64,000 nucleotides of DNA from JANJWP01 sp964540725 (GCA_964540725.1 CAZINU010000005.1:1-64000); one strand, 5' to 3'. Positions 10,258-20,500 are shown, counted from the first letter of the stretch. The notes: generated from the letters alone by a model not told the origin. Numbers and translations: made by a program.

Positions 10258-10285
10258 AGTATACGGGAGGCCGAATTTTTGACAA
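10258..10285 (-). promoter_or_regulatory. Promoter of the small gene at 10190
   Basis: Minus strand TTGTCA (10285-10280), 16-base spacer, TATACT (10263-10258). Confidence 0.6.
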
Positions 10286-10314
10286 ATGAAAACCCCCGCC
10301 GTATTGGCGGGGGC
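10284..10314 (-). terminator. Terminator of pyrC
   Basis: Eight-pair stem CCCCCGCC / GGCGGGGG with a five-base loop and a U-rich tail on the minus strand, about 50 bases after the pyrC stop. Confidence 0.8.
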
Positions 10315-10365
10315 AGGGGAGCTCGGACTCCTTTCTTTCCGAGCGGCATTCCCATTGAACCGACG

Positions 10366-11481
10366 CTATTCCGAAATCCGTTCGGCGCTCCATTCGATTT
10401 CCTCCCCGGCCAAGAGGGGGACGAGCACGTCGCCGTCCCCGTACGGGTACGACGACGGAATCGAACGGGGAATTCTCCGGAAACGGATCTTCCCCGGCAA
10501 TTCCGGAATGGCGTAAAAGGCGCACGCCGAAGAGGAGACGAATTTCTCGAAAACCCCTGCACCATGGACGATGGCGGCGGTTTTTTCGGGTGACGACGGG
10601 GCAGAAACGTCGCCGAAGGCGCCGGCCTTAACGAACGCCCGGAGGTACATCTCGGGCGCGAACGGGGCCGTATAGCACCCGGCGCACCCGCAGGCCGCTT
10701 CTTTCGTACCCTTCGCGTGCGGGGCGGAATCGTCGCCCGCGAAAAATTTCCGGCTTCCCGAAGTCGCGGCTCGAACGAGCGCATCGCGATGGATGCTCCG
10801 CTTTAGAATCGGGAGGCAGTAGTAGTGCGGACGGATACCCCCGCGGAAAATATCGTTCCGATCGAAGAGCAAATGGTGCGCCGTAATGCTCGCGGCCACG
10901 TTCGGCCCGCATTCGGAGACGAAATCGACGCCGTCCTTGGTCGTTACGTGTTCCATAACGACGCGGAGGTCCGGAAAGCGGTCGACGATACCCCGGAGTA
11001 CGCGGTCGACGAATACCGCTTCGCGGTCGAAAACGTCCACGTTCGGATCCGAAACTTCGGCGTGCACGCAGAGCGGGACATGGTATTTTTCCATGGCTTC
11101 GAGCACCGGCAGGCACTTGTCGACGTCGGTAACGCCCGATGCCGAGTTGGTCGTGGCGTTCGCGGGGTACAGTTTGACCGCGACCACGACCCCGTGGGGG
11201 TGGTCGGCGATTTCGGCGATATCCGACGGCGACGTCCAATCCGTAAGGTAGAGCGTCATGTACGGTTCGAAGGACACGCCTTTCGGAACGTTGGCCAAGA
11301 TTTCGGCGCGGTAGCCCTCCGCTTGCGCCACGGTCGTGATCGGCGGTTTCAGATTCGGCATGACGATGGCGCCGCCGTAACTTTCGGCCGCGTGCGGAAC
11401 GGTCGTTTCGAGCGCCTTGCCGTTCCGCAGGTGCAGGTGGGCGTTGAAGGGGGTTCGGGTGATGAGGCTGGAAATTTCCAT
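10366..11481 (-). CDS. pyrC: Dihydroorotase
   Basis: A 371-residue amidohydrolase that interconverts carbamoyl-aspartate and dihydroorotate in pyrimidine synthesis. Metal ligands are visible: NAHLHLRNG (His-x-His, about residues 14-16), carbamylated Lys in AVKLYPANA, His in CVHAEV and MEHVTT, and the catalytic Asp in GDDSAPHAKG. The class fits the PyrC (type II) dihydroorotases. ATG preceded by TAGGAGA, a good ribosome site. Directly downstream of pyrD. Stop TAG. Confidence 0.93.
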   Translation of the reverse strand: MEISSLITRTPFNAHLHLRNGKALETTVPHAAESYGGAIVMPNLKPPITTVAQAEGYRAEILANVPKGVSFEPYMTLYLTDWTSPSDIAEIADHPHGVVVAVKLYPANATTNSASGVTDVDKCLPVLEAMEKYHVPLCVHAEVSDPNVDVFDREAVFVDRVLRGIVDRFPDLRVVMEHVTTKDGVDFVSECGPNVAASITAHHLLFDRNDIFRGGIRPHYYCLPILKRSIHRDALVRAATSGSRKFFAGDDSAPHAKGTKEAACGCAGCYTAPFAPEMYLRAFVKAGAFGDVSAPSSPEKTAAIVHGAGVFEKFVSSSACAFYAIPELPGKIRFRRIPRSIPSSYPYGDGDVLVPLLAGEEIEWSAERISE

Positions 11482-11510
11482 GAAAGTCTCCTAATCGTTC
11501 GTAACGGGCG

Positions 11511-12608
11511 TCAAAGAAGCGAGAATATCTCTTTGACGAATTTCGTGGAAGACCGCTCCGAAAAAACTTCGTGCGCGGTCCGGATAATGCCCCGCATGCG
11601 GTGCGGGCGAAGGAGCGCTACGGAGCTGATGGCGACGGCCGAAGCGCCCGCATCCGCGACCTTGCGGACGTCTTCGCCGCACTGGATGCCGTTACCGGCG
11701 ACGATGGGGGCGGATATGCCGGCGGAGCGGATTTTCCGGAGCGTATCGATCGTAATCGGTAGGCAGTCCGGGCCCGAGAGTCCGCCCGCTGCCGGCATTC
11801 CGCGAAGGATGAGCGGCGAGACGGGCAGGCCGTTTTTATCGACCGGGACCACTTCCTTCGCGAAGCCGTGTTCGTCCCGGCGCGTGACGCTCCGGGCGAA
11901 TTTCCGCCAATCGATACGGTCGGCGGCTTGGCCCCACGGAACGGTGTTGGCAATCCAGAACGCGTCGCAGAAAGGCTCGGTGCGCCGAATCGTCTCCACC
12001 GGAACGAGGGGGTTGAAGTTCGCGACGATGGGAATGCCCAATTCCCGGAGCGGTTCGAAGCATCCCAGGATTTCTTCGGCTTCGGAAAGAAGGCAAGCCG
12101 TATCGGTTTTCGTATTGGGGCAAGCGCAGTTTACCTGGAGGGCGAATTGCGACCGGAAGTGGTTTCGGAGGAAGAAATCGATGAAGGCCCGCACGAATTT
12201 CCGGGCATTCTCGACCTTTTCTTGCAAATCGTTCCCTTGCGGCATGAACGAGAGCATGAAATTCGTCGGAAAATCTTGCCACCGACCGTCTTTCGAGAGG
12301 CGTTTGAGGCCGGCGTTGGAAAGCCCCACCGCATTGACGAGGTGACCGGAATACGGGTAAACCTCGATGCACTTCGGTTTGAATTCCTTTGGGGTCAGAC
12401 CGTCTTTTTTGAGCGGCATGTTCCCTTTCGTCGGCTCGAGCGTCACGGTTTTGGCGGCGAACGAGGTCCGCTTCCAGGTCATGCCGAGAAACTTCGCGTA
12501 TCGGTGCCAAGGGTATCCTTCGCCGAAAAATCCGCGGCCCCCCGGGGCGCAAAATATCGGAGCGTAGACGATGCTGCCGCCTCCGCTGGGTTTTTTGAGT
12601 TCGAACAT
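11511..12608 (-). CDS. pyrD: Dihydroorotate dehydrogenase-like protein
   Basis: A 365-residue TIM-barrel flavoprotein: catalytic-loop motif NCACPNTK (about 173-180), FMN-phosphate segment IVAGNGIQCGED and GASAVAISSV near the C-terminus. Converts dihydroorotate to orotate; paired with pyrC. The frame given ends at UGA (11511-11513), which should be Gly in this genome; reading on would run far into pyrC. A one-base shift near 11530 would give ILASLTPVTND and TAG at 11491-11493, overlapping the AGGAG ribosome site of pyrC, a typical coupled arrangement. I suspect the true end is 11491 and that the assembly has an indel. Confidence 0.85.
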   Translation of the reverse strand: MFELKKPSGGGSIVYAPIFCAPGGRGFFGEGYPWHRYAKFLGMTWKRTSFAAKTVTLEPTKGNMPLKKDGLTPKEFKPKCIEVYPYSGHLVNAVGLSNAGLKRLSKDGRWQDFPTNFMLSFMPQGNDLQEKVENARKFVRAFIDFFLRNHFRSQFALQVNCACPNTKTDTACLLSEAEEILGCFEPLRELGIPIVANFNPLVPVETIRRTEPFCDAFWIANTVPWGQAADRIDWRKFARSVTRRDEHGFAKEVVPVDKNGLPVSPLILRGMPAAGGLSGPDCLPITIDTLRKIRSAGISAPIVAGNGIQCGEDVRKVADAGASAVAISSVALLRPHRMRGIIRTAHEVFSERSSTKFVKEIFSLL

Positions 12609-12695
12609 GGAAGATCCTTTCTCCGGAGGGGCCGGATGGAATAGGGGTTCTTGGGAATGTCAAAGATCGTCCGGGCGTTACCCCGGATCGGTCGG

Positions 12696-12722
12696 AGTAT
12701 ATTCGAACGAAAAAGAATACAA
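12696..12722 (-). promoter_or_regulatory. Candidate promoter of pyrD-pyrC
   Basis: Minus strand TTGTAT (12722-12717), 15-base spacer, TATACT (12701-12696). Confidence 0.5.
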
Positions 12723-12774
12723 GCGCAAATATCCGAAATTCCGATCACGATCTACGAATCCGAACGGGGGCGCC

Positions 12775-13212
12775 CTACGCCTTCTTCCAACGCGTTACCG
12801 AGAGGGCGAAAATCGTCACGATAATGGCCGTGCAGAGCAGGCAGAGTAGGCAGTACGCCTTAATGAAGACGGTTTCGCGGTAGATGATGAAGGCGTTGAA
12901 AGCCATGCCCATCGCCGAGAGCGTCGCGAGCGCCTTGAAGAACCGGGCGTCGTTTTTGAAGAAGCCCGTAAGCGCGATAGCGAGAAGCACCGGGTAGACG
13001 GCGAGCGCGATGGCGGGAAAGGGGATGCCGAAAACGTTCGAGAGCGGGTGGGCGAGCACGTTCGTGCACGAAACGTTCGAATTGATATCGCAAAACGATC
13101 CGAAAGAATTTCCGGACCGGATTTCGAAGGCTTGGTAGGTAAGGTAGGCGGCGTTCGCGATGGCGACGCCGCAGAGGGCAGAGATAGTGCCGTAAACGGT
13201 TTTCGCGGTCAT
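12775..13212 (-). CDS. VKOR-family membrane oxidoreductase
   Basis: A 145-residue integral membrane protein with four hydrophobic segments. Seen: a periplasm-side cysteine pair in FCDINSNVSC, the FGIPFPAIALAVYP helix, and the redox-centre helix AYCLLCLLC with its CxxC. This is the vitamin K epoxide reductase fold, which reoxidises a thiol-disulfide partner and passes electrons to quinone. The expected thioredoxin-like partner is not in the window. Stop TAG. Confidence 0.9.
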   Translation of the reverse strand: MTAKTVYGTISALCGVAIANAAYLTYQAFEIRSGNSFGSFCDINSNVSCTNVLAHPLSNVFGIPFPAIALAVYPVLLAIALTGFFKNDARFFKALATLSAMGMAFNAFIIYRETVFIKAYCLLCLLCTAIIVTIFALSVTRWKKA

Positions 13213-13234
13213 GGTTTCGGGAATCGAAGAAAGT

Positions 13235-13274
13235 ATCCGGAGCGTTCGATTCGATAGGAACGAACGCTCCGGAT
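13235..13274. terminator. Strong hairpin between corA and the VKOR gene
   Basis: Perfect 14-base inverted repeat ATCCGGAGCGTTCG / CGAACGCTCCGGAT with a 12-base loop. On the minus strand it is followed by TACTTTCTT, a weak U-tract, so it may end corA transcription; it could also be a regulatory stem ahead of the VKOR start codon. Confidence 0.55.
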
Positions 13275-13419
13275 GGTACGGGTTTTCGTTCCGAAAGCAA
13301 GCCGGCCGCCTTCCGTGCGGTTTTTGCCCGGCGCCGATATTTCGCGAATCGAAAATTCGGGAACCCGGACGCAGCCGCCAATCCTTCCGTCATCGCGCGC
13401 CGATTTTTTTCGATACGCG

Positions 13420-14319
13420 TTACACCTTCCCCTTCTTCGAGAGGAACCAGGTAATTCCGGCCATCGTCGCCATGGTCATCGCGACCGCGACGTACACGAC
13501 CGAATCGCGGAACGGTACGTCTTCGACGTTCATTCCGAAAAAGCCGGTCACGAAGGTAAGCGGGAGCATGAAGGCCGAAAAGACCGTCAGGTACTTGATC
13601 GTCGTACTCGTCCGCATGTCGAAGAGCGACTTCAGCGCGTCTTCCATGGTTTCGATGTTTTCCTGGATGAGTTCGATTTCGGCGTAGATCTTATCGACCT
13701 TGTCCTCGAGGTTTTCGAAGTAGACTTCCACCTCGTCTTTGAACATGGCGTTCATGCGGAGTTCGAGGAGCTTCAGTGCCGCGATTTGCGGCTTGATCAT
13801 GTGCTTGAGCGTCACCACGTTCCGTTTCTTGACCATTATCTCGTGAATGAGTTCCTGGTCGGCGCCCCCGCGGAAGAGCGATTGTTCCATCGAGCGGAGG
13901 TCTTTGCGCAGGCGGTCGAGAAGTCGGAACACCTTGTCGAGCATCGCGTCGATCAGGTCGTAGAGGGCGTACCCCGTATTGACGGCGTCCCGCCCGTTTC
14001 CGTTTTTTCCGTACGATTCGAAAATCTTGTCCACCGTCTTGCTCTCGTAGTAGCGGAAGAGGAGGAGGTAGTCCTTCGAAACGAATACGTTGAATTCGTT
14101 CGTCAGGTACCGCTTGGTGCGGGTGTCGTATTTGGGAAAATGGAGCACGACGAACACGTAGCGGTCGTAGGTGTCGACCCTCGCGGTCTGGTTTTCTTCG
14201 AGAATCGCCGCCTTGTCGAGCTCGTGGAAATCGTAGCGTTCGATCACGTCTTCGACCTCCGATTCGCCCGGATTGACGAAGTCCATCCAGACGGCGTTCC
14301 CGATTTTGATCTTTTCCAT
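13420..14319 (-). CDS. corA: CorA-type magnesium/cobalt transporter
   Basis: A 299-residue CorA protein: a cytoplasmic alpha/beta domain, long helix (about 150-230), first membrane helix YLTVFSAFMLPLTFVTGFFG followed by the GMN signature, then a second helix near the C-terminus. Forms a pentameric divalent-cation channel. Twelve bases downstream of the phosphorylase-like gene and probably co-transcribed. Stop TAA. Confidence 0.93.
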   Translation of the reverse strand: MEKIKIGNAVWMDFVNPGESEVEDVIERYDFHELDKAAILEENQTARVDTYDRYVFVVLHFPKYDTRTKRYLTNEFNVFVSKDYLLLFRYYESKTVDKIFESYGKNGNGRDAVNTGYALYDLIDAMLDKVFRLLDRLRKDLRSMEQSLFRGGADQELIHEIMVKKRNVVTLKHMIKPQIAALKLLELRMNAMFKDEVEVYFENLEDKVDKIYAEIELIQENIETMEDALKSLFDMRTSTTIKYLTVFSAFMLPLTFVTGFFGMNVEDVPFRDSVVYVAVAMTMATMAGITWFLSKKGKV

Positions 14320-14331
14320 GATTCCGGGCGG

Positions 14332-15069
14332 TTAGGGGCGTTCGTCGTCCGAAAAATCGTCGTCGGCAAACTCGTCATCTTCTTCCCCGTCGCCGTCATC
14401 CCCGTCGTCCGAATCTTCGCCACCGAAACTGTCTTCGAGGAAGGCGAGAATGGACACGAGGCGGGAAGCATCTTCGGACGTGCCTTCGGAATCGTCCGGA
14501 ACGACCGAGAGCGATACGCAGACGGCGGCGTCGGAGTCGTCCGGAACGGCCGAAACGAACGCGTACGCGCCGTCGTCGCGCACGTCGGCGACGTAGGCCG
14601 ACCGCATGCAGGCAACGTCGTCGCCCTCGGTTTCTCCGAGCGAGCTGACGCAGGTGCCGCCGACCGAAAGTCCGAATTCCCCGAAATCGTAGTCGCCCTG
14701 CATTTCGTAGGTTTCGAGAAAGAGGGCGTTCGCGCCGAATTTCCCCATCGCCTCCTTGTTCGAAAGATCCGCTTCGCGGAGGGCGGGTTCGAATTCGAAG
14801 AACGCGTTCGGAAGCACGACGTCGCCCGCTCGGCACTCGGTCGAGACGGCGTTGGCGAATCCCGCGAAGTGGATGCGTTCGGGCTCGAACGTTCCAAGGG
14901 CCTTCGAAACGGCCGACTCGGGGTTCGCGGCAAGAACGGCGCCGATTCGTCCGTTCGAAGCGCTCCGTTCGGTTCCGGGCAGGCGCTCCGGGAGTTCCGA
15001 CCGGAGGCCGAAACGTTCGACGACGGCCTCGAAAACGGCGGGAGTTCGGGTGAAGATGAGGGATTCCAT
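14332..15069 (-). CDS. Nucleoside phosphorylase-like protein with acidic tail
   Basis: A 245-residue protein. The segment IHFAGFANAVSTECRAGDVV recalls the GSAGAL...GD...VIP region of MTA/SAH nucleosidases and phosphorylases, and MRSAYVADVRDDGAYAFVSA their ESAAxA helix, but the acidic catalytic residue there is not evident, so activity is doubtful. The last 35 residues are strongly acidic (Asp/Glu runs). Own promoter TTTACA-16-TAATAT; likely operon with corA. Stop TAA. Confidence 0.55.
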   Translation of the reverse strand: MESLIFTRTPAVFEAVVERFGLRSELPERLPGTERSASNGRIGAVLAANPESAVSKALGTFEPERIHFAGFANAVSTECRAGDVVLPNAFFEFEPALREADLSNKEAMGKFGANALFLETYEMQGDYDFGEFGLSVGGTCVSSLGETEGDDVACMRSAYVADVRDDGAYAFVSAVPDDSDAAVCVSLSVVPDDSEGTSEDASRLVSILAFLEDSFGGEDSDDGDDGDGEEDDEFADDDFSDDERP

Positions 15070-15099
15070 GGATTTCGGTTGAAGGCGGAAAACTTGCGG

Positions 15100-15127
15100 A
15101 TATTATCAGGCCGAACGTATTTGTAAA
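15100..15127 (-). promoter_or_regulatory. Promoter of the phosphorylase-like gene and corA
   Basis: Minus strand TTTACA (15127-15122), 16-base spacer, TAATAT (15105-15100). Confidence 0.6.
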
Positions 15128-15138
15128 CCGAAAAACCC

Positions 15139-15561
15139 ATGCCGGTCGAAGAATTTCCGATTCCGGGCGAGATTTCCTTTTTCGTCCTGCTTCTCGCCGC
15201 TCTCGCCCTGGGCTTTCTCTTGGGCCGCTTCGTGCGTTACCTCTCCATTCGGAAGGAGCGTTCCGAAGCCGTTTCGAAGTCGCGGAGCGTGCTGCTTTGA
15301 GAACTTGCCGAAAAGGTTCTCCCCATGCTCCCGGGGTTTCCGTATTCTCCCAAGGACCTCGTTTTCATCGGAAAAGGATTCGATTACCTCGTACTTGACG
15401 GGCTTTCTTCCGGCGAACTGAAAGAAATCGTCTTCCTCGAAGTCAAAACTGGCACGTCTTCGCTCAACGGGAACGAGCGCATGATCCGGGACGCCGTCCG
15501 GGCGAAGAAAGTGCGGTGGGAAGAGTGCCGCCCCGACTACGCCCGTTCCGGCATCCGGTAG
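15139..15561 (+). CDS. Membrane-anchored Holliday-junction-resolvase-like nuclease
   Basis: A 140-residue protein read through UGA at 15298-15300 (residue 54, LLGELAEKV). N-terminal membrane helix (about 12-30), then the core of the archaeal-resolvase-related endonuclease family: FPYSPKDLVFIGKGFDYLV...DG, and the catalytic strand IVFLEVKTG with E-x-K, then RAKKVRW. Probably cuts or binds branched DNA at the membrane; substrate unknown. The last 25 bases overlap the end of the convergent rlmL-like gene. Stop TAG. Confidence 0.85.
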
Positions 15562-16679
15562 CAGAACCGGCAGGGAATCGACGCGTTGGGAACCTTCCGG
15601 TCTTTCATGCCGAGCCGTTTCGAAGCGGTGGCGAACGGTTCGTACGACGTAATGGCGCCGCCCGAGAGTTCGCCGTTCCGGGCGAACAACTCGATGAGGG
15701 CGGCGTGGGCCGATTCGACCGATTCCGAATCGTCGGCGTCGAGCCGGTGTCCGTACGGCGGGTTCGTTACCACCGTTCCGCGACCCGAAAAGGGGAATTC
15801 CGACGGGGAAAAACCGGAAGGGAATTCTTTGGCCTCGAACCGGACTACTTCGGAAAGTCCGAGCGTTTCGGCATGTTCGCGCGCAAGCTTCACGGCGTCG
15901 GCATCTCGGTCGGACCCGGAAATCGCGAAGGCCTTGTCACGGAATTCGCGTTCCCGGAGGGATGCCTTCAGCGCTTCGAATTTTTTGGAATCGAAGAACG
16001 GAAACGACTGGAACGCGAAACGCCGGTGCAAACCCGGAGCCATGCCGCGGGCGATCATGGCGGCTTCGAGCACGATGGTTCCCGAGCCGCAGAGCGGGTC
16101 GTGGAAGGGGTCCGAGAACCTCCACCCGGAAAGCAGGACCAATCCCGCCGCGAGCGTTTCCTTGATGGGGGCCTCGAGGGCGGTTTTTCGATATCCGCGC
16201 TTGTGGAGCGGGTCTCCGCTCGTATCGAGCAAAACGTACGCGCGGTCGTTCGAAAGAAGTGCCAAGACCGATACCGGGGGAAGCGAAGGGTCTTCGGCGA
16301 GAATGCCGGCGGAGCTCCCGGTCATGCCGACCGATACTGCCTTTTTGACGGTCTTCTGGATGGCCGGAAGGCTCGAAAGGAGCGACCGGTCCGCGACGGC
16401 GCGGATTTCCACGGGAAAATTTTCCGGAAGCACTCCGCGCCATTCGGCGCGTTTGGCCAATTCGAACAGGGCGTCGAAATCGCGGGCCGGCCCTTCGGCC
16501 ATCTCCAGGTAGACCCGGTTCGCCGTACGGAGGCAGACGTTGGCCTTCATGACGGCGTCGGCGTCTCCGGAGAATCGGATCATCCGTTCGGACGATTCGA
16601 GAATTTCGAATCCGAGGCGTTCGATTTCGCGCTTCAGTACCGACGAAAGTCCGAAGTTACAGGTGGCGGCTAAGTGCAT
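15537..16679 (-). CDS. rlmL: THUMP-domain RNA guanine-N2 methyltransferase (RlmL-like)
   Basis: A 380-residue SAM-dependent methyltransferase. N-terminal THUMP/ferredoxin-like region (about 1-150) for RNA binding; SAM motif FHDPLCGSGTIVLEAAMIA; catalytic motif VVTNPPYG. Members methylate 23S rRNA G2445 or tRNA guanines; which RNA is used here is not decidable. Length matches the single-methyltransferase form without the RlmK half found in E. coli RlmKL. Stop TAG. Confidence 0.88.
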   Translation of the reverse strand: MHLAATCNFGLSSVLKREIERLGFEILESSERMIRFSGDADAVMKANVCLRTANRVYLEMAEGPARDFDALFELAKRAEWRGVLPENFPVEIRAVADRSLLSSLPAIQKTVKKAVSVGMTGSSAGILAEDPSLPPVSVLALLSNDRAYVLLDTSGDPLHKRGYRKTALEAPIKETLAAGLVLLSGWRFSDPFHDPLCGSGTIVLEAAMIARGMAPGLHRRFAFQSFPFFDSKKFEALKASLREREFRDKAFAISGSDRDADAVKLAREHAETLGLSEVVRFEAKEFPSGFSPSEFPFSGRGTVVTNPPYGHRLDADDSESVESAHAALIELFARNGELSGGAITSYEPFATASKRLGMKDRKVPNASIPCRFCYRMPERA

Positions 16680-16683
16680 GGGA

Positions 16684-16719
16684 AGAAAAAAGAAAGGCGC
16701 CCCGTATCCCGGGACGCCC
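16684..16719 (-). terminator. Terminator of the pyrophosphatase gene
   Basis: Stem GGCGTCCCG / CGGGGCGCC (one G-U) followed on the minus strand by a T-rich run, immediately after the ppa stop and overlapping the rlmL 5' region. Confidence 0.75.
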
Positions 16720-16724
16720 GACGG

Positions 16725-17309
16725 TTAGGCGAGCTTCGGGGCGTATTCCGTTTCGTACCGCTCTTCGCATTCGCGGACGACCTTCTTCGCTTCCTCGGCA
16801 TCGAAGAACCCCTCCACCTTTCCGGTTCCGGGCTTCTTGAGGTGCTTGTAGAATTCCCAGTAGTGCTGGGTCTCCTTTTTCCAGTGGTCGCCCAAGTCTT
16901 CGATGGACGAAACGTGGTCGACGCGCTTGTCGTCGGCAAGAACCGCGATGATTTTGTCGTCGACTTCGCCGCCGTCGATGAACTTCATGACGCCGATGAC
17001 GCGGGCTTCTACCAGGGAGCCCGGAACGAGGCCTTCGGTTACGCCGACGATGCAGATGTCGAGCGGGTCGCCGTCCAGATCCCACGTGCGGGGAATGGCG
17101 CCGTAGGTGAAGGGGTAGGAGAGCGAAGAATACCCGACGCGGTCGAGTTTGAGGATTCCGGCTTCGGTAATGATTTCGTACTTGTTGATGGAACCGGCCG
17201 AAACTTCGACGATGGCGTTGAGGCGGTTTTCCGATTCGTCGGCGAAAGCCGGGAGGACGTGGAGGAGGTTCAAAAGGTACTTCGACGGAGCGTGGTCGAT
17301 GTTCGCCAT
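16725..17309 (-). CDS. ppa: Soluble inorganic pyrophosphatase
   Basis: A 194-residue family I pyrophosphatase, hydrolysing PPi to pull biosynthetic reactions. The signature DLDGDPLDICIVG holds the metal-binding aspartates; a third lies in FIDGGEVDDKIIAV. Substrate lysines and tyrosine (YPFTYGAIP) are present. Stop TAA, followed by a strong terminator. Confidence 0.95.
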   Translation of the reverse strand: MANIDHAPSKYLLNLLHVLPAFADESENRLNAIVEVSAGSINKYEIITEAGILKLDRVGYSSLSYPFTYGAIPRTWDLDGDPLDICIVGVTEGLVPGSLVEARVIGVMKFIDGGEVDDKIIAVLADDKRVDHVSSIEDLGDHWKKETQHYWEFYKHLKKPGTGKVEGFFDAEEAKKVVRECEERYETEYAPKLA

Positions 17310-17484
17310 GGGGAAGGGGGTTCGGATGTAAAAACGGGGCTACGACCCCGGACGCCGCCAATTATACGCCCTCGCGATTTTTTCGCAACGCCTTCTTTTC
17401 CGTTCGGGGGCGATCGGTATCCGGGTTTTTCCCCAAGTTACCCCCGTAAAACGGGCGCATATTCCTATTCGTAAAAAAATAAAC

Positions 17485-17513
17485 TTGTCAAAAATGAATT
17501 TTTCAGGTAAAAT
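17485..17513 (+). promoter_or_regulatory. Promoter of the large surface-protein gene
   Basis: TTGTCA (17485-17490), 17-base spacer, TAAAAT (17508-17513). It overlaps upstream in-frame ATGs, which fixes the real start at 17557. Confidence 0.75.
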
Positions 17514-17556
17514 GAGAAAGTCGTTTTTACTTTGTCTTTACCGAGATACGTTCCGT

Positions 17557-20500
17557 ATGAGTCTCAACCGATCCGGAGGTTCCAAAGCGTCCAAGTCGAA
17601 CGCGCGCAATCTTTTGGCCGCCGCGTCCCTGTTTACCGCCGCTTCGGCCGTAAGCGCCCAAGGCAACCGCGCCCCCGACGCCCCCGACGCCCACGTCGAC
17701 GCCCTCGTGCAGACCGTGCAGGTCCGGGCGGACAAAAACCTCCAACCGCCCGCGGCCAAAGCCGTTCGGGAGGCTTCCGCGGATTCTTCCCGCCTTTCCG
17801 CTCCCGTTACCGAAACCGCCTATACGACCGGAAACGGTCCGTCCGCGGACGCCTTTTCGCTCTACCTGACCGGCGGACAATGAGCGGCCGTAGAAAAAAT
17901 CTTCTACGTCGATCCGACGACCGGGGAGGAATTCGATTTGACCGACGCGTTCCAAATCGTCCCGGACGGGGAGAATTTCGTCGCGAAGATCGCTTCCGGC
18001 GTCGATCTCGACCCGTTCCTTCCCGGAACTTCGAACGGGCAGGGCGGTGCCGATTTCAAGGTCGTGAAACGGCTTTCGGACGGCTCTACGGTCAACCAGC
18101 CAATCCGGGTCGACGTTCGTCCTTCCGATGAATTGGCGACGGAAGAGCACTCGTTCGTTCCCCTTTCCGGAAACGACTCGCCCGACGACTTTTCGGCGGT
18201 TCTCTCCGGGGGGCCCGACGTATCGGTCGCGTCCGTCGAACTTGTCGGACCGGACGGCGCGAGAACGGACATCACGTCGGCGTTCTCCTTTTCGAGGAGC
18301 GATTCCGGCGCCCCCTCCATGCGCCTCTCCGCCCCTATCGATTTCGACGCGTTCGCCGGCACCGACGCGACGAATTTCTATCCGCAGTATTCGCTCGTCG
18401 TAAAGAAATCCGTCAATCCCGCTCCGGGGCAAACCGCGAAAACGGTCGAACAGAAATCGACGGTGGTTACGTCGCCGTTGTCGAACGACGTATTGAAAAC
18501 CGCCATCGACTCCATGATTTCCAACGGGGCGACTGAGGAACAGGTCCTCTCCACCCTTAAATTCTACCACATTCCGCCAGTCCAGGTCGACGCCGCGCGT
18601 TCGCTCGCGTACGGTACGACCCAAGTGTCGTTGCAGAGCGTTCAGGCTGCCGATTGGTACGGAAAATTCACCGAGAAGAATTTTCTTCCGGTTTTCTCGG
18701 GACTTCCGAGAGATATCCGGCTCGTTCCGGGCGTCCAGATGACGCCGGTCGTCTTGCCGGCCGCGACCGACGCGAATCCGCGCGATACCGTTTCGTACGC
18801 GGTTTCCGGACTTCCGAACGGCGTTTCGTTCAACGCGTCCGCCCGTACGCTCTCCGGAAAGCCTACCGCCGCCGGCCGGTACGCCGCGATCTACTCGGCG
18901 ACCGACGGAAAGGGGACGGTAAGCGAAACCTTTGTTTTTATCGTCAATACGCCCCCGGCATTCGCCTCCGTCCAGCCGGCCGTCGAATATGCCGCCGGCG
19001 CGAGCGTTTCGCTCACGCTTCCGGCCGCGACCGATGCCGATACCGGAACCACGCTTACCTACTCGGCTTCCGGCCTTCCGTCCGGACTGTCCTTCAACGC
19101 TTCGACCCGGACCGTTTCCGGAACCCTCCCGTCGCCTTCGTCGGCCCAAGTTTCCACGGTGACGTATTCCGTTACCGACGGCATCGAAACCGTTTCGCAA
19201 ACGTTCGGTCTGACCGTCAAAGCGAAAACCACGGAGCCGCAACCGGAAACGAACAACGCCCCGACGGCCTCCGGAATTCCGGGCACCATTTCCATGACCG
19301 AAGACGTCGCGTCGTCCGTCGTGAATTTTACCGTCGCGGACGATAAGACCGCCGTCGGATCCCTGACCGTGACGGCCTCCTCCTCGAACACGGCGCTCAT
19401 CGCGAATTCGGGCATCGCTCTCGGAGGAACCGGTGCCAACCGGACTCTCCAGCTTACCCCCGTCGCCAACGCGAACGGCGTCGCGATCGTCACGGTCGTG
19501 GTCTCCGACGGATCGAAAACATCGTCCTACGCCATTTCGGTCACGGTCAATGCCATGAACGATGCGCCGACGTTCTCTTCCACGCAATCGAACTTTTCGC
19601 TCACGCAGGGCGTCGCCATGTCCGCCGTCACCCTTCCGGCCGCTACCGACGTCGATACGGGCGATACCCTGACGTATTCCATCGTCTCGGGGTTGCCCAC
19701 CGGACTCTCGTTTAATTCGGCAACCCGCCAAATTACCGGTACGCCCACCGTTTCCGGAACGTTCCTCGTGAGCTACCGCGCCACCGATTCGTTTGCCGGA
19801 AATTCCACCCAAACGTTCACCATTACGGTCGACGCCGCCGATTCCGTTCCGAACGCCTTCGCGTTCGCCGATCAGACGAACGTCGCCCGTTCGACCGTCG
19901 TTACCTCCGCGCCGATTACCGTCGCCGGCACGAACGTTTCGTCCGCCATCAGTATCGCGGGCGGCGAATACCAGATCAACGGAACCGGCTCGTGGTTCTC
20001 GACGCCCGGAACCGTCTATGCCGGCGATACTGTCCGCGTCCGCCATACGTCGAGCGCCAATCCCGTGACCGTAACCAATACGACCCTCACCATCGGGGGG
20101 ATTTCCGATACCTTCTCTTCCACGACGGTCGCCAATGCGGCACCGACCCTCTCGAGCATTTCCGACCAGTCGGTCGCCAAGAACGCCTCCACCGGCGCTA
20201 TCGCCTTCACGGTCGGAGATACCGAAACCGCCGCCGCGTCGCTCTCGGTCTCGGCCACGTCTTCGAATACGACGCTCCTGCCGAATGCCAATATCGTATT
20301 CGGCGGATCCGGAACGAGCCGGACGGTTTCCCTGACTCCGGCTGCCGCCCAGGCCGGTACGACGACCGTGACGCTCACGGTTTCGGATGCGGACGGAGGC
20401 TCGACCTCGCAAACTTTCACGCTTACCGTCACCGGAACTCCCCCGGAGCTCGGCGACGTTCCGAACCAGACGGCCGTCGTCGGTACCGCCTTCTCGCTCG

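Noticed and set aside
15298..15300. Selenocysteine insertion as an explanation for in-frame UGA
   Set aside because: UGAs occur at many glycine positions in unrelated proteins, sometimes several per gene, with no conserved downstream stem-loop.
17485..17556. Upstream in-frame ATGs as the start of the surface protein
   Set aside because: They overlap the -35/-10 promoter, so they lie outside the predicted transcript; the ATG at 17557 gives a clean signal peptide.
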